NCBI GenBank assembly: GCA_963770505.1
Contig: CAVYPR010000003.1
Coordinates: forward strand, 124,001-188,000
Origin: CAVYPR01 sp963770505
GTDB taxonomy: Bacteria > Actinomycetota > Acidimicrobiia > Acidimicrobiales > RAAP-2
Direction: 5' to 3'
Length of the DNA: 64,000 nt
The notes under the pieces are model-generated. The model was not told where the DNA came from, ran no database searches, and saw only the letters and a list, made by a program, of their open reading frames with translations. This document shows, one piece after another, positions 17,899 through 27,026 of this stretch. Within the stretch, counting starts at the first letter, position 1. Each line of letters opens with the position of its first letter. The position numbers were made by a program, and so were the translations under genes.

Positions 17899-18661
17899 GT
17901 GACCGCTCCGGTGATGGCGGGGGCCGAGCCATTCTCGGCGACCGGGGGCCCCGACGGGGCCCTGGTGCTCCACGGCTTCACCGGGAACCCCTCCACCCTG
18001 CGGGGGGTGGCCGAGCGGCTGGCCGACGCCGGGCTCACCGTTGAGCTGCCGCTCTTGCCCGGCCACGGCACCGCGGTCGCCGACCTCGTGGCGCTGCGCT
18101 GGGCCGACTGGTCGGCCGCCGCCGAGGAGGCCTACGCCACCTGGCCGCCCGCTGCACCGGGTGGCGGTGGTCGGGCTGTCGATGGGCGGCACCCTCACCT
18201 GCTGGCTGGCCGAGCGCCACCCCGAGATCTGCGGCATCGTGCTGGTGAACCCCCTGGTCGAGCCGCCCGACGACGGCTTCCGGGACGCCGTGCGCCAGCT
18301 GCTCGACTCGGGCGCCGCCATCGCCCCGGGCATCGGGTCGGACATCGCCCGCCCCGGCGTGGTCGAGATCACCTACGACGGCACGCCGCTGGCCGCCGTG
18401 CTCTCCCTCTTCGAGGGGGCCGAGGAGGTGGCCCTCTCCCTCCCCGAGATCCGCTGCCCGGTGCTCCTGTTCTCGAGCCGCCAGGACCATGTGGTGCCCT
18501 CGACCAACGGCGACCTGGTGGAGGCCTCGGTCGGGGGCCCCTGCGAGCGGGTGTGGCTCGAGCGCAGCTTCCACGTGGCCACCCTCGACTACGACCGCGA
18601 CGAGATCGAGGAGCGGACCGTCGCCTTCGTGACCGCGGTCACCGCCGGCGCGACGCCGTGA
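17899..18661 (+). CDS. Est30-like carboxylesterase, frame interrupted
   Basis: Alpha/beta hydrolase of about 253 residues. LVLHGFTGNPSTLRGVAERL is the oxyanion region, GLSMGG holds the nucleophilic Ser, SSRQDHVVP the Asp and SFHVATLDYD the His, all as in the monoacylglycerol-lipase/Est30 group. The frame changes once: one base too many at about 18151, between YATWPP and LHRVAVVGLSMGG. TAGCAT lies 8 bp before the GTG start (17899), so the mRNA may be nearly leaderless. The stop overlaps gatC by GTGA, making it the first gene of the gatCAB operon. Confidence 0.82.
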
Positions 18662-18975
18662 GCGGCGGCCGACCGGGGGCACTCGGGCGAGACGACGTGG
18701 CCCACGTGGCCCGCCTGGCCCGCCTCGCGCTCACCGACGAGGAGCTCGACCGCTACACCGGCCAGCTGGCCCAGGTGCTGGCCCACGCCGCCGACGTGGC
18801 CGCCCTCGACTTCTCGCGGGGTGGCGCCGACGGCCCACCCGCTGCCGGTCGTGCAACGTGCTCCGGCCCGACGAGCCCAGGCCCGGCGCTCGACCGCGAG
18901 GAGGTGCTGGCCGCCGCCCCCGAGGTGGAGGACGACCGCTTCAGGGTGCCCCGCATCGTGGGGGAGGCCCCGTGA
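18658..18975 (+). CDS. gatC: Asp-tRNA(Asn)/Glu-tRNA(Gln) amidotransferase subunit C, with a garbled middle
   Basis: The start (DDVAHVARLARLALTDEELDRYTGQLAQVL) and end (LDREEVLAAAPEVEDDRFRVPRI) are textbook GatC in one frame. The 28 residues between them are not. Reading the other frames in turn recovers GVAPTAHPLPVV, then NVLRPDEPRPG, then the C-terminus. This needs one extra base removed near 18817-18821, at 18854 and at 18888, a net of three bases, so no stop codon arises. GatC tethers GatA and GatB in the complex that amidates mischarged Glu-tRNA(Gln) or Asp-tRNA(Asn). GTGA overlaps on both sides. Confidence 0.85.
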   Translation: MSGGRPGALGRDDVAHVARLARLALTDEELDRYTGQLAQVLAHAADVAALDFSRGGADGPPAAGRATCSGPTSPGPALDREEVLAAAPEVEDDRFRVPRIVGEAP

Positions 18976-20392
18976 GCCCGCCCGCCGCCACCCTGGCCGC
19001 CGCCGTGCGCTCGGGAGAGCGGTCGGCCCGCTCGGTGGCCGAGGAGGCGCTGGCCGCGGTGGAGGCGGCCGACGGCGAGCTCCACGCCTTCGTCCACGTG
19101 ATGGCCGAGGAGGCCCGCCGCCAGGCCGACGCCGTCGACGAGGCCGTGGCCGCCGGGCGCGACCCGGGCCCGCTGGCCGGGGTGCCGGTCGCCCTCAAGG
19201 ACAACCTGTGCATGCGGGGCGTGCCCACCACCTGCTCCTCGAGGATCCTCGAGGGCTGGCGCCCCCCCTACGACGCCACGGTGGTGTCCCGCGCTGCGGG
19301 AGGCGGGGGCCGTGGTCGTGGGCAAGACCAACATGGACGAGTTCGCCATGGGCTCGTCGACCGAGAACTCCTGCGTCCGGCCCGACCCGCAACCCGGCAC
19401 GACCCGAGCCGGGTGCCCGGCGGCTCCTCGGGAGGCTCGGCGGCGGCGGTGGCCGCCGGGATGGCGCCGCTGGCTCTGGGCTCGGACACCGGCGGCTCGA
19501 TCCGCCAGCCGGCGGCCCTCTGCGGCGTGGTCGGGATGAAGCCCACCTACGGCGCCGTCTCCCGCTACGGCCTGGTGGCCTTCGCCAGCTCGCTCGACCA
19601 GATCGGCCCCTTCGCCGCCTCGGTCGCCGACGCCGCCCTCCTCTACGAGGTGATCGCCGGCCACGACCCGGCCGACAGCACCTCGCTGCGCGACGTCCCG
19701 GCGGGGTCCGGCCGTCTCGGCGCCGGGGTCGAGGGGCTGCGGGTGGGGCTCTGCACCGACCTGGTGGACGGGGCCACCGCCGACGTGACCCGGCGGGTGC
19801 GCCAAGCGGCCGAGGCCCTGTCCGCCGCCGGTGCCTCGGTGGAGGAGGTGGCCGTGCCCGAGCTCCGCTACGGCCTGTCCGCCTACTACCTCATCGCCCC
19901 GGCGGAGGCCTCCTCCAACCTGGCCCGCTACGACGGCGTCCGCTACGGGCTGCGGGTGGCTGCCGCCGACGTGGCGGCCATGAACACCGCCACGCGCACC
20001 GCGGGGTTCGGCGACGAGGTGAAGCGGCGGATCATGCTGGGCACCTACGCGCTCTCGGCCGGCTACTACGACGCCTACTACGCACAGGCCCAGCGGGTGC
20101 GCACCGTGGTGATCGAGGCCTTCTCCCGGGCCTACGAGCGGGTCGACGTCCTCCTCGGGGCGACCACCCCCACCACGGCCTTCGCCCTCGGCGAGCGGGT
20201 CGACGACCCGATGGCCATGTACGCCTCGGACCTGTTCACCGTCTGTCGAACCTGGCCGGCCACCCGGCGATGAGCGTGCCCTTCGGGACCGGCGACGACG
20301 GCCTGCCGGTCGGGGTCCAGGTGCTGGCCCCGGCCCTCGCCGAGGAGCTGCTCTTCCGGGTGGCCTCGGCGGTGGAGGCGGCGGCGCCGTGA
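18972..20392 (+). CDS. gatA: Asp-tRNA(Asn)/Glu-tRNA(Gln) amidotransferase subunit A, frame interrupted
   Basis: Amidase-signature subunit that hydrolyses glutamine and passes ammonia to GatB. The catalytic Lys lies in PVALKDNLC, the cis-Ser in VPGGSSGGSAAAVAAG and the nucleophile region in SDTGGSIRQPAALCGVVG. A continuous 472-residue protein needs four corrections: an extra base at about 19293 (TVVSR/LREAGAVVVGKTN), 19372 (ENS/ASGPTRNP) and 19397 (RNP/HDPSRVPGG), and a missing C at about 20243 (LFTV/LSNLAGHPAMS). In the frame of the start codon a stop follows at 20273. Either the locus is mis-sequenced or the gene is broken; loss is unlikely because gatB is intact. Confidence 0.88.
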
Positions 20393-21822
20393 GCGCGGGC
20401 TGGGAGACGGTGGTGGGTCTCGAGATCCACTGCGAGCTGCTGACGGCCACCAAGCTCTTCTGCGGCTGCCCCAACGCCTTCGGCGACGACCCCAACACCA
20501 ACATCTGCCCGGTCTGCCTGGGGCTGCCCGGGTCGCTCCCGGTCCTGAACGAGCAGGCCGTCGAGCTGGCCATGCGGATCGGCGCCGCGCTCCACTGCGA
20601 GGTCCGGCCCTCGGGGTTCCACCGGAAGAACTACTTCTACCCCGACATGCCCAAGGACTACCAGATCAGCCAGTACGACGCGCCGATCAACCTGGGGGGC
20701 TGGCTCGACCTGCCCGACGGCAGCCGCGTGGGCATCACCCGGGCCCACCTCGAGGAGGACACCGGCAAGACCACCCACGTGGGCGAGGGGGGCCGCATCC
20801 ACTCCGCCGCCCACTCCCTCGTCGACTACAACCGCTCGGGCGTGCCACTGGTGGAGATCGTGAGCGAGCCGGACATGCGCTCGGCCGGCCAGGCCCGCGC
20901 CTACGCCGCCGAGCTGCGGGCCGTGCTCGTGGCCACCGGGGCCTCCGACGGCCGCATGGAGGAGGGGTCGCTGCGGGTCGATGCCAACGTCTCGGTGCGG
21001 CCGGCCGGCAGCGCGGCGTTCGGCACCCGCTGCGAGATCAAGAACCTCAACTCGCTGCGCTCGCTGGCCCGGGCCATCGAGCACGAGGCCGCCCGCCAGG
21101 TGGACGTCATCGAGGGCGGCGGGGTGGTCGACCAGGAGACCCGCCACTGGGACGAGCAGGCGGGCCGGACCGTGACCATGCGCTCCAAGGAGGAGGCGTA
21201 CGACTACCGCTACTTCCCCGAGCCCGACCTCGTGCCCCTCGAGCCCGGGGCCGAGTGGCGCGACCGGGTGGCCTCCTCCCTGGGGCCGCTGCCGGCCGAG
21301 CGGCGGGCCCGACTGCTGGCCCTGCTGGCCGACGGTTCGACCCCCGCCCAGGCCGACCAGGTGCTGGCCGTGGTCGACCAGGGTCTCGACGACCTGGTGG
21401 CCGGGGCCGCCGAGCTGGGGGCGCCGGCCGCGCTGGCCCTCGCCCGCGCCGCCAACGACGTCGCCGCCGATGTGGCGGCGGGCCGCCGGCTCGACGCCGG
21501 GTCCTTCGCCGCCCTGCTCGCCATGGAGTCCTCGGGGAGGCTCTCGGTGGCCCAGGTGCGCGAGGTCCTGGCCGACCTGTTGGCCGCCGGTGGCGGCGAC
21601 CCCGAGTCCATCGCCCGCGACAAGGGGTTCGAGGCCCTCTCCGAGGACTCGCTGGCCGACGTCGTCCGCCAGGTGGTGGACGACCACCCCGGCGAGTGGG
21701 AGCGGTTCTGCGCGGGGGACGAGAAGCTGACCGGCTTCTTCACCGGCCAGGTCATGAAGGCGACCGGCGGCAAGGCCAACGGGCGGGCGGTGGCCGCCGA
21801 GCTCGGCCGTCTCCGGGGGTGA
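20389..21822 (+). CDS. gatB: Asp-tRNA(Asn)/Glu-tRNA(Gln) amidotransferase subunit B
   Basis: 477 residues, uninterrupted. VVGLEIHCELLTATKLFCGCPN starts the kinase-like domain that phosphorylates the tRNA-bound Glu or Asp. A zinc site is suggested by FCGC ... CPVC. RKNYFYPDMPKDYQISQYDAPI, HLEEDTGK, DYNRSGVPLVEIVSEPDMRS, CEIKNLNSLRS and YDYRYFPEPDLVP are diagnostic. The helical and YqeY-like tail ends with GFFTGQVMKATGGKANG. GTG start overlaps the gatA stop; its own stop overlaps the MMPL gene. Confidence 0.97.
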   Translation: MSAGWETVVGLEIHCELLTATKLFCGCPNAFGDDPNTNICPVCLGLPGSLPVLNEQAVELAMRIGAALHCEVRPSGFHRKNYFYPDMPKDYQISQYDAPINLGGWLDLPDGSRVGITRAHLEEDTGKTTHVGEGGRIHSAAHSLVDYNRSGVPLVEIVSEPDMRSAGQARAYAAELRAVLVATGASDGRMEEGSLRVDANVSVRPAGSAAFGTRCEIKNLNSLRSLARAIEHEAARQVDVIEGGGVVDQETRHWDEQAGRTVTMRSKEEAYDYRYFPEPDLVPLEPGAEWRDRVASSLGPLPAERRARLLALLADGSTPAQADQVLAVVDQGLDDLVAGAAELGAPAALALARAANDVAADVAAGRRLDAGSFAALLAMESSGRLSVAQVREVLADLLAAGGGDPESIARDKGFEALSEDSLADVVRQVVDDHPGEWERFCAGDEKLTGFFTGQVMKATGGKANGRAVAAELGRLRG

Positions 21823-24053
21823 GCGGGGCGGACACCGGCGGTCTCGAGGGGAGCCTCCTCGGGCGGCTGGCCGGCTGGTCCTACGACAACCGCCGGCTGG
21901 TGCTCCTCACCTGGGGACTGGTCCTGGTGGTGGCCATCGGGGTGAGTCACGCGGCCGGCACGCGCTTCGAGAACAAGTTCACCGCCGGCGACACGCCCTC
22001 CCAGCAGGCCCAGGACATCTTGAAGGCGCGGTTCCCGTCGATGGCCGGCGACACGGCGCAGGTCGTCTTCGACACCACCGCGCCGGTGACGGCCCCGGCC
22101 AACCAGGCGGCCATCGCCCGGCTCACCGCCGATCTCGAGATGCTCCCCCACGTGGTGGGGGTGCAGCCCCCGCTGGGCGCGGCCGGAGCCCGTCAGGTGG
22201 CCTCCGACGGCCACATCGCCTACGCCACCGTCCAGTTCGACGCCACCAGCTACCAGCTGTCCAAGCAGACGGTGCAGGCGGTGATCACCACCGCCGAGCA
22301 CGCCCGGCGACCCGGCTTCGGGGTCCAGCTCGGCGGCACACCGATCTCCGCGGTGGTGGCGGCGGCGCCCGGGCCGAGCGAGGGCATCGGCATCGCCGCG
22401 GCCATGCTGATCATGCTGCTGGCCTTCGGCTCGGTGGTGGCCATGGGGCTGCCCATCGTGACCGCCCTGTTCGGCCTCATCGTCGGGGTGTCGGTGGTCG
22501 AACTGCTGACCCACTTCCTCGTGGTGCCCACCTTCTCCCCCGAGATGGCCGTCATGATCGGCCTCGGGGTGGGCATCGACTACGCCCTGTTCGTGGTCAC
22601 CCGCTACCGCCAGGGCCTCAGCGAGGGGAGGGAGCCGCGCCACGCCGTGGTCACCTCCCTGGCCACGGCCGGGCGGGCCGTGCTCCTGGCCGGCACCACC
22701 GTGGTCATCTCGCTGCTCGGCCTCTATGTCATCGGCCAGGCCTACATGGTGGGGGTGGCCACGGCGTCGATCGTGGCCGTGCTGCTGGTGATGGTGGCCA
22801 CCCTCACGCTCCTGCCGGCCCTCCTGGGCTACGCCGGCCGGGCCATCGACCGGCTGTCGGTGCCGGGGCTGTCGCACGAGGCCGCCCCCCGGCCGAGCGA
22901 GGGTTTCTGGTACCGCTGGAGCCGGACCGTCCAGCGCAAGGCGTGGCTGACCGGGCTGGCCTCGGTGGTGGTGCTGGTGGCCCTGGCCCTCCCCATGTTC
23001 TCCATGCGCCTGGCCTTCACCGACGCCGGGAACGCCCCGACCAACCTGACCGTGCGCCAGGCCTACGACCTGTTGGCCAAGGGGTTCGGGCCGGGGTTCA
23101 ACGGCCCCCTGCTGGTGGCGGTGGCCATGGACGGCCCGAAGGACGTGCCCGTGGTGGACCGCCTCGAGCGCGACCTGCGGGCCACCCCGGGGATGGCCCA
23201 GGTCTCGCCGCCCGCCTTCGACCGCGACCAGACCGGGGCGGTGATCACCGTCGTGCCCGAGTGGGCGCCCCAGACAGCCCAGACCCAGGCCCTGGTGCGC
23301 ACCATGCGGGCCGAGGTCATCCCCTCGGCCGTGGCCGGCACCGGGGTGGTGGCCGAGGTGGGCGGGGAGACGGCGGCGGACATCGACGCCGCCGCCTACC
23401 TGTCGGGGAGGATCTTCTGGGTCATCGCCGCGGTGATCGTCCTGGCCGTGGTCCTGCTCATGGCGGTCTTCCGGTCGGTGGCCGTGCCGATCAAGGCGGC
23501 GATCATGAACCTGCTGTCGGTGGGCGCCGCCTACGGCGTGCTGGTGGCGGTCTTCGAGTGGGGCTGGTTGGGGGGAGTGGTGGGCATCGGGCACACCGGG
23601 CCGATCGACCCGTGGATCCCCATCACGATGTTCACCATCCTCTTCGGCCTCTCGATGGACTACGAGGTCTTCTTGCTGTCGCGGATCCGCGAGGAGTGGC
23701 GGCGGACCGGCGACAACTCGGAGTCGGTGGCCGACGGCCTGGCCATCACCGCCCGGGTCATCACGGCGGCGGCGGCCATCATGGTCTGCGTCTTCGGCTC
23801 CTTCGTGGTGAACGACCCGCTCCACGTCCTCAAGGTGTTCGGCCTGGGCATGGCCGTGGCCGTCCTGGTGGACGCCACCTTGGTGCGCATGGTCCTCGTC
23901 CCCTCGGTGATGGAGATCCTGGGACCGGTCAACTGGTGGATGCCCCGCTGGCTGGACCGCCTGGTCCCCTCGGTGGGGACCGAACCCGACGACTGGACGA
24001 CGGAGGTCGAGGCGCAGCTGACCTCGGCGACAGTCCCAGAAGCCGCTCGCTGA
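21819..24053 (+). CDS. MMPL/RND-family membrane exporter
   Basis: 744 residues, beginning in the gatB stop codon (GTGA). TM1 (LVLLTWGLVLVVAIGV) is followed by a periplasmic porter loop with FENKFTAGDTPSQQAQDIL. A bundle of TM helices follows, with the proton-relay motif GLGVGIDYALFVVTRYRQ and LLAGTTVVISLLGL. The second half repeats the pattern: TM, a loop, then LFGLSMDYEVFLLSRIREEW and VFGSFVV. The two GxxxDY motifs are the family hallmark. Typical cargo is lipid; none can be named here. No accessory lipid-synthesis genes lie beside it. Co-transcription with gatCAB is notable but may only reflect gene packing. Confidence 0.92.
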   Translation: MSGADTGGLEGSLLGRLAGWSYDNRRLVLLTWGLVLVVAIGVSHAAGTRFENKFTAGDTPSQQAQDILKARFPSMAGDTAQVVFDTTAPVTAPANQAAIARLTADLEMLPHVVGVQPPLGAAGARQVASDGHIAYATVQFDATSYQLSKQTVQAVITTAEHARRPGFGVQLGGTPISAVVAAAPGPSEGIGIAAAMLIMLLAFGSVVAMGLPIVTALFGLIVGVSVVELLTHFLVVPTFSPEMAVMIGLGVGIDYALFVVTRYRQGLSEGREPRHAVVTSLATAGRAVLLAGTTVVISLLGLYVIGQAYMVGVATASIVAVLLVMVATLTLLPALLGYAGRAIDRLSVPGLSHEAAPRPSEGFWYRWSRTVQRKAWLTGLASVVVLVALALPMFSMRLAFTDAGNAPTNLTVRQAYDLLAKGFGPGFNGPLLVAVAMDGPKDVPVVDRLERDLRATPGMAQVSPPAFDRDQTGAVITVVPEWAPQTAQTQALVRTMRAEVIPSAVAGTGVVAEVGGETAADIDAAAYLSGRIFWVIAAVIVLAVVLLMAVFRSVAVPIKAAIMNLLSVGAAYGVLVAVFEWGWLGGVVGIGHTGPIDPWIPITMFTILFGLSMDYEVFLLSRIREEWRRTGDNSESVADGLAITARVITAAAAIMVCVFGSFVVNDPLHVLKVFGLGMAVAVLVDATLVRMVLVPSVMEILGPVNWWMPRWLDRLVPSVGTEPDDWTTEVEAQLTSATVPEAAR

Positions 24054-24105
24054 CGGCCCCCCCGCCGAACGGACCGGTGCCGCCGCGCCGTGGCGTCGGG
24101 ACGGG

Positions 24106-24127
24106 CCGGCCCATCTTCATCGGCCGG
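24106..24127. terminator. Possible bidirectional hairpin between convergent genes
   Basis: CCGGCC and GGCCGG arms separated by a ten-base loop, between the MMPL and methyltransferase stop codons. No U-tract. Confidence 0.35.
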
Positions 24128-24132
24128 AGCGC

Positions 24133-25170
24133 TCAGGTCGCCTCTGCGGTGTAGAGACGGAGGTCGGGGATGGCCCGCAGGGTGCGCCGGTGAGGTTTGG
24201 AGAACCCCGACCCGACCAGCGCCGTGGACAGGGCCTCCTCGGTCAGCGTGTCCATCCCCGAGGTCAGGTTGAAGAAGAGCTCGAAGATCGCCGCCGACGA
24301 CGTCGGCTGGCCCTCGTCGTGGAACAGGTCCAGCACGGCCAGGACGCCGCCGGGGCGCAGCGCGCCGCGTACCCGGGTCAGCAACGAGCGGATCTGGTCA
24401 TCTCCGAAGTGATGGAGGATCGAGCAGCACAGGACGGCGTCGTGGGCATCCCCCAGGTCGGCGGCGAACATGTCCCCCTCGGAGAAGGCGACCACGTCGG
24501 TGTACCCGGCCTCTGCGGCGATGGTGCGGCCCACGGCCACCGAACCGGGCAGGTCGATGACCGTCGCCCGCATGCCCTGGTGGCGCCGGCACACCGCCGC
24601 GGCGAACAGGCCGTGGCCGCCGCCGAGGTCGAGCACCGACGAGTGGTTCCCGCGCAGGGGGATCGCCTTGGCCACCGCGGTGGCGGAGAGCCGCGCCAGT
24701 TCGTACTGGCCCCGGATGTACCTCTCCCAGCCCGGGTCGCCGGGGGAGAGACTGTGAATGGCGATGGGGTCGCCGCCGCGCAGGACCCCTTCGATCTCCC
24801 CCCACCACGTCCAGTAGTCCACCGTGTGCTCGATGTAGGTGCCGATGTAGGTCGGTGAGGACGGATCGAGCCACGGTCGGCCGTCGGGCCCCAGGACGTA
24901 CCTGTCGCCCTGGCGGGCCAACACCCGCTCACCCACGAGCACGTCCAACGCCATGCGGGTCGGCGACGACGCCAGCCCGAGCCTGGCGGCGAGAGCGTCG
25001 GCGTCGAGCGCCTCGCCGGCCAGGGCGGCGAAGATCCCGAGCCGCTGGGCGACGCCGAGGATCCTGGCCACCGCCATGCCGCCGAAGGTGTACGCGGCCG
25101 GCTTGGGGACCTTGCGCAGGGCCAGTCCCGCACGCTCGAGGGCCGAGTCGGGGCCGAGCGCCACACGCAT
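24133..25170 (-). CDS. SAM-dependent O-methyltransferase (plant-type, dimerisation domain)
   Basis: 345 residues. The N-terminal winged-helix dimerisation domain covers about residues 25-95 (FGGMAVARILGVAQRLGIFAAL ... LAARLGLASSPTRMALDVLV). The Rossmann domain has the SAM loop VLDLGGGHGLFAAAVCR, ATVIDLPG, FSEGDMF and the HHF segment (CCSILHHFGDD) where such enzymes keep the catalytic base. This group methylates hydroxyls of polyketides, aromatic compounds or carotenoids. The start is fixed by TAGCGT six bases before the ATG. A P450 gene lies upstream on the same strand; together they look like a small tailoring module, though no scaffold-building enzyme is in view. Confidence 0.85.
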   Translation of the reverse strand: MRVALGPDSALERAGLALRKVPKPAAYTFGGMAVARILGVAQRLGIFAALAGEALDADALAARLGLASSPTRMALDVLVGERVLARQGDRYVLGPDGRPWLDPSSPTYIGTYIEHTVDYWTWWGEIEGVLRGGDPIAIHSLSPGDPGWERYIRGQYELARLSATAVAKAIPLRGNHSSVLDLGGGHGLFAAAVCRRHQGMRATVIDLPGSVAVGRTIAAEAGYTDVVAFSEGDMFAADLGDAHDAVLCCSILHHFGDDQIRSLLTRVRGALRPGGVLAVLDLFHDEGQPTSSAAIFELFFNLTSGMDTLTEEALSTALVGSGFSKPHRRTLRAIPDLRLYTAEAT

Positions 25171-25176
25171 GGCGGC

Positions 25177-25182
25177 ACGCTA
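25177..25182 (-). promoter_or_regulatory. -10 box of a leaderless promoter for the methyltransferase
   Basis: On the minus strand TAGCGT is followed by six bases and the ATG at 25170. The methyltransferase therefore has its own promoter and need not depend on the P450 transcript. Confidence 0.55.
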
Positions 25183-25360
25183 CCCCACCGCCTGGCGCCG
25201 CCTCCCGCCTTGGGGCGCGCCACCGCCCGGCCGCGACGGTTCCCGGGCAACGGGCGATCACCGGACCCCTCAGGACTCCGAGCGCGTCGCCGGCGCGCCT
25301 CGAGGAGGTGGGTTCAGCGGCTCCTGCGGCCGGGGCGGACGGTGTCGGCCGCCGCCACCC

Positions 25361-26605
25361 CTACCACTGCACCCAGAGGTGGTCGAGGCCGTGCAGGAAG
25401 AAGTGCGGCACGTACGTCGGGGCGGCCTCGTCTGTGGCCAGCCGCAGGCTTGGCAGCCGCGCGGAGAGGGTGCGGAGGGCGATTGCCGCCTCGAGGCGGG
25501 CCAGGGGGGCCCCGATGCAGAAGTGGATCCCCCGACCGAACCCCACGTGCGGCTGGCCCTGGCGGGCGGGGTTGAACTCGCCCGCGTCGGCGAACCGTCC
25601 CTCGTCCCGGTTGGCCGCCCAGAAGCAGACGTAGAGGCGGTCCCCGGGGTGGAACTGGACGCCGTTGAGCTCGCACTCCTCCGCCACGATCCGAGGCAGG
25701 CCGATGACCGGCCCGTCGAAGCGCAGCGCCTCTTCGACCAGGTCCGCCACTGTGCTGTCGCCCTGGCAGAGGTGGCGCCACAGACCGGGCGTTCCCAGCA
25801 GGTGGGCGATCCCGTTGCCCAGGAGGTTGGCGGTGGTCTCGTGCCCGGCGAAGACCAGCCCCGGGATGAGCGAGAGGATCTCGCGGTCGGTCAGGTGTTC
25901 CTCGTGGCGAACGGCCACCAACGCGCTGATGAGGTCGTCGGACGGCCGGCGTTCGCGGTCGGAGATCAGCTGCAGCACGTAGCGATGAAAGTCCACGATG
26001 TTGTCGGCCATGCGGAGCTGCTCGTCCAGGGGCACGCCGTTCAGCAGGGCCACCGAGAGGTCGTTCCAGTCCCGGCACGCCTCGGTCGTCCGCGCCAGCT
26101 CCTCGTCGGGTATGCCGATGAGCCGCAGGACGACCGTCAAGGGGAGCGGGAACGCGAAGTCGACCAGCAGGTCGGCCTTGCGACCGTCCCCCGCACCGTC
26201 GACCATGCCGGCCAGCAGCTGGTCGGCCAGCGCTTCCACCTGCGGCTCCAGCGCCCGTATCCGCGGCGCGCCGAAGGCGTCCTGCATGACCCGCCGCAGC
26301 TTCGTGTGGGCGGGGGGGTCGAGGCCGATGAGCGTCCCCTCCATCGGGATGAGGTCGCCGAACCGCTCGGCCACCTCGGGGCTCAGCAACGGCGCGATCG
26401 AGAGGATCTCGTGGGACGAGTACCGCTGCGGATCACGCAGCACGGCCACCACGTCGTCGTGGCGCGTGATGATCCAGCTGCCGAGAACGGGGCTGAAGAA
26501 GATCGGCTCCTCACGGTGGGCGCGCGTGAAGACCGACGCTGGATCGTCGACGAAGGGCCCACCGAACGGATTGAAGGCATCGGCCACGGACAGACGCTCG
26601 GTCAT
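25361..26605 (-). CDS. Cytochrome P450
   Basis: 414 residues, a soluble class I bacterial P450. The I-helix oxygen-activation motif is AGHETTANLLGNG, the K-helix ExxR lies in EEALRFDG, and the heme ligand is Cys363 in FGRGIHFCIGAPLARLEA. LIGLDPPAHTKLRRVMQDAF is the C-helix. ATG 26605 begins MTERLSVADAFNPFGGPF. It needs a ferredoxin and a reductase, neither of which is nearby. The partner gene downstream is an O-methyltransferase 190 bp away. Substrate unknown. Confidence 0.93.
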   Translation of the reverse strand: MTERLSVADAFNPFGGPFVDDPASVFTRAHREEPIFFSPVLGSWIITRHDDVVAVLRDPQRYSSHEILSIAPLLSPEVAERFGDLIPMEGTLIGLDPPAHTKLRRVMQDAFGAPRIRALEPQVEALADQLLAGMVDGAGDGRKADLLVDFAFPLPLTVVLRLIGIPDEELARTTEACRDWNDLSVALLNGVPLDEQLRMADNIVDFHRYVLQLISDRERRPSDDLISALVAVRHEEHLTDREILSLIPGLVFAGHETTANLLGNGIAHLLGTPGLWRHLCQGDSTVADLVEEALRFDGPVIGLPRIVAEECELNGVQFHPGDRLYVCFWAANRDEGRFADAGEFNPARQGQPHVGFGRGIHFCIGAPLARLEAAIALRTLSARLPSLRLATDEAAPTYVPHFFLHGLDHLWVQW

Positions 26606-27026
26606 GTCGGCTCACGAAGGGTCGGGTGCCCGTTGGGCGAAGGCATGACTGCGGACTCCTGTTCTCAAGAAGGTCGCTGACGGCTCGGGGGATGCGTGTT
26701 CGATCAGCAGGGACGCTGCATCAACGCGGCCGGTCAGAGTGGCCGACCGCGACTCGCCGAACCTCGCCCCACCGAGGCGATGATAGGCGAGGGGTATTTC
26801 CCCCTCAAGGGATCGCCTCGGCCCACGGCCGGCCGCTCTGGCCCACTCGCCGCCGGCCGGTGACCGGCGAGCCCACCCGCCGCCGGGCGGTGGACGGCAC
26901 GTCGGAGGGACCGCATCGTGCGGGAGCGGGCTGCGGGGCCGACGACCAGGTCCCCGTGGTCCCGACGCAGCCCGCGCCGGCGGTGGCCCTCGGGGGATCG
27001 CCGGCCGCGCCGTCTACGCTGCGCCC
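26606..27026. other. Intergenic region between divergent P450 and ilvD
   Basis: 421 bp without a convincing gene. It must hold the P450 promoter and, at its right edge, the TACGCT box of ilvD. A perfect short palindrome GCCGGTGACCGGC lies near 26860. Nothing else was recognised. Confidence 0.5.
27015..27020 (+). promoter_or_regulatory. -10 box of a leaderless promoter for ilvD
   Basis: TACGCT, six bases, then the ATG at 27027. Unlike ilvB, leuA and leuB, no leader peptide precedes ilvD. Confidence 0.55.
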
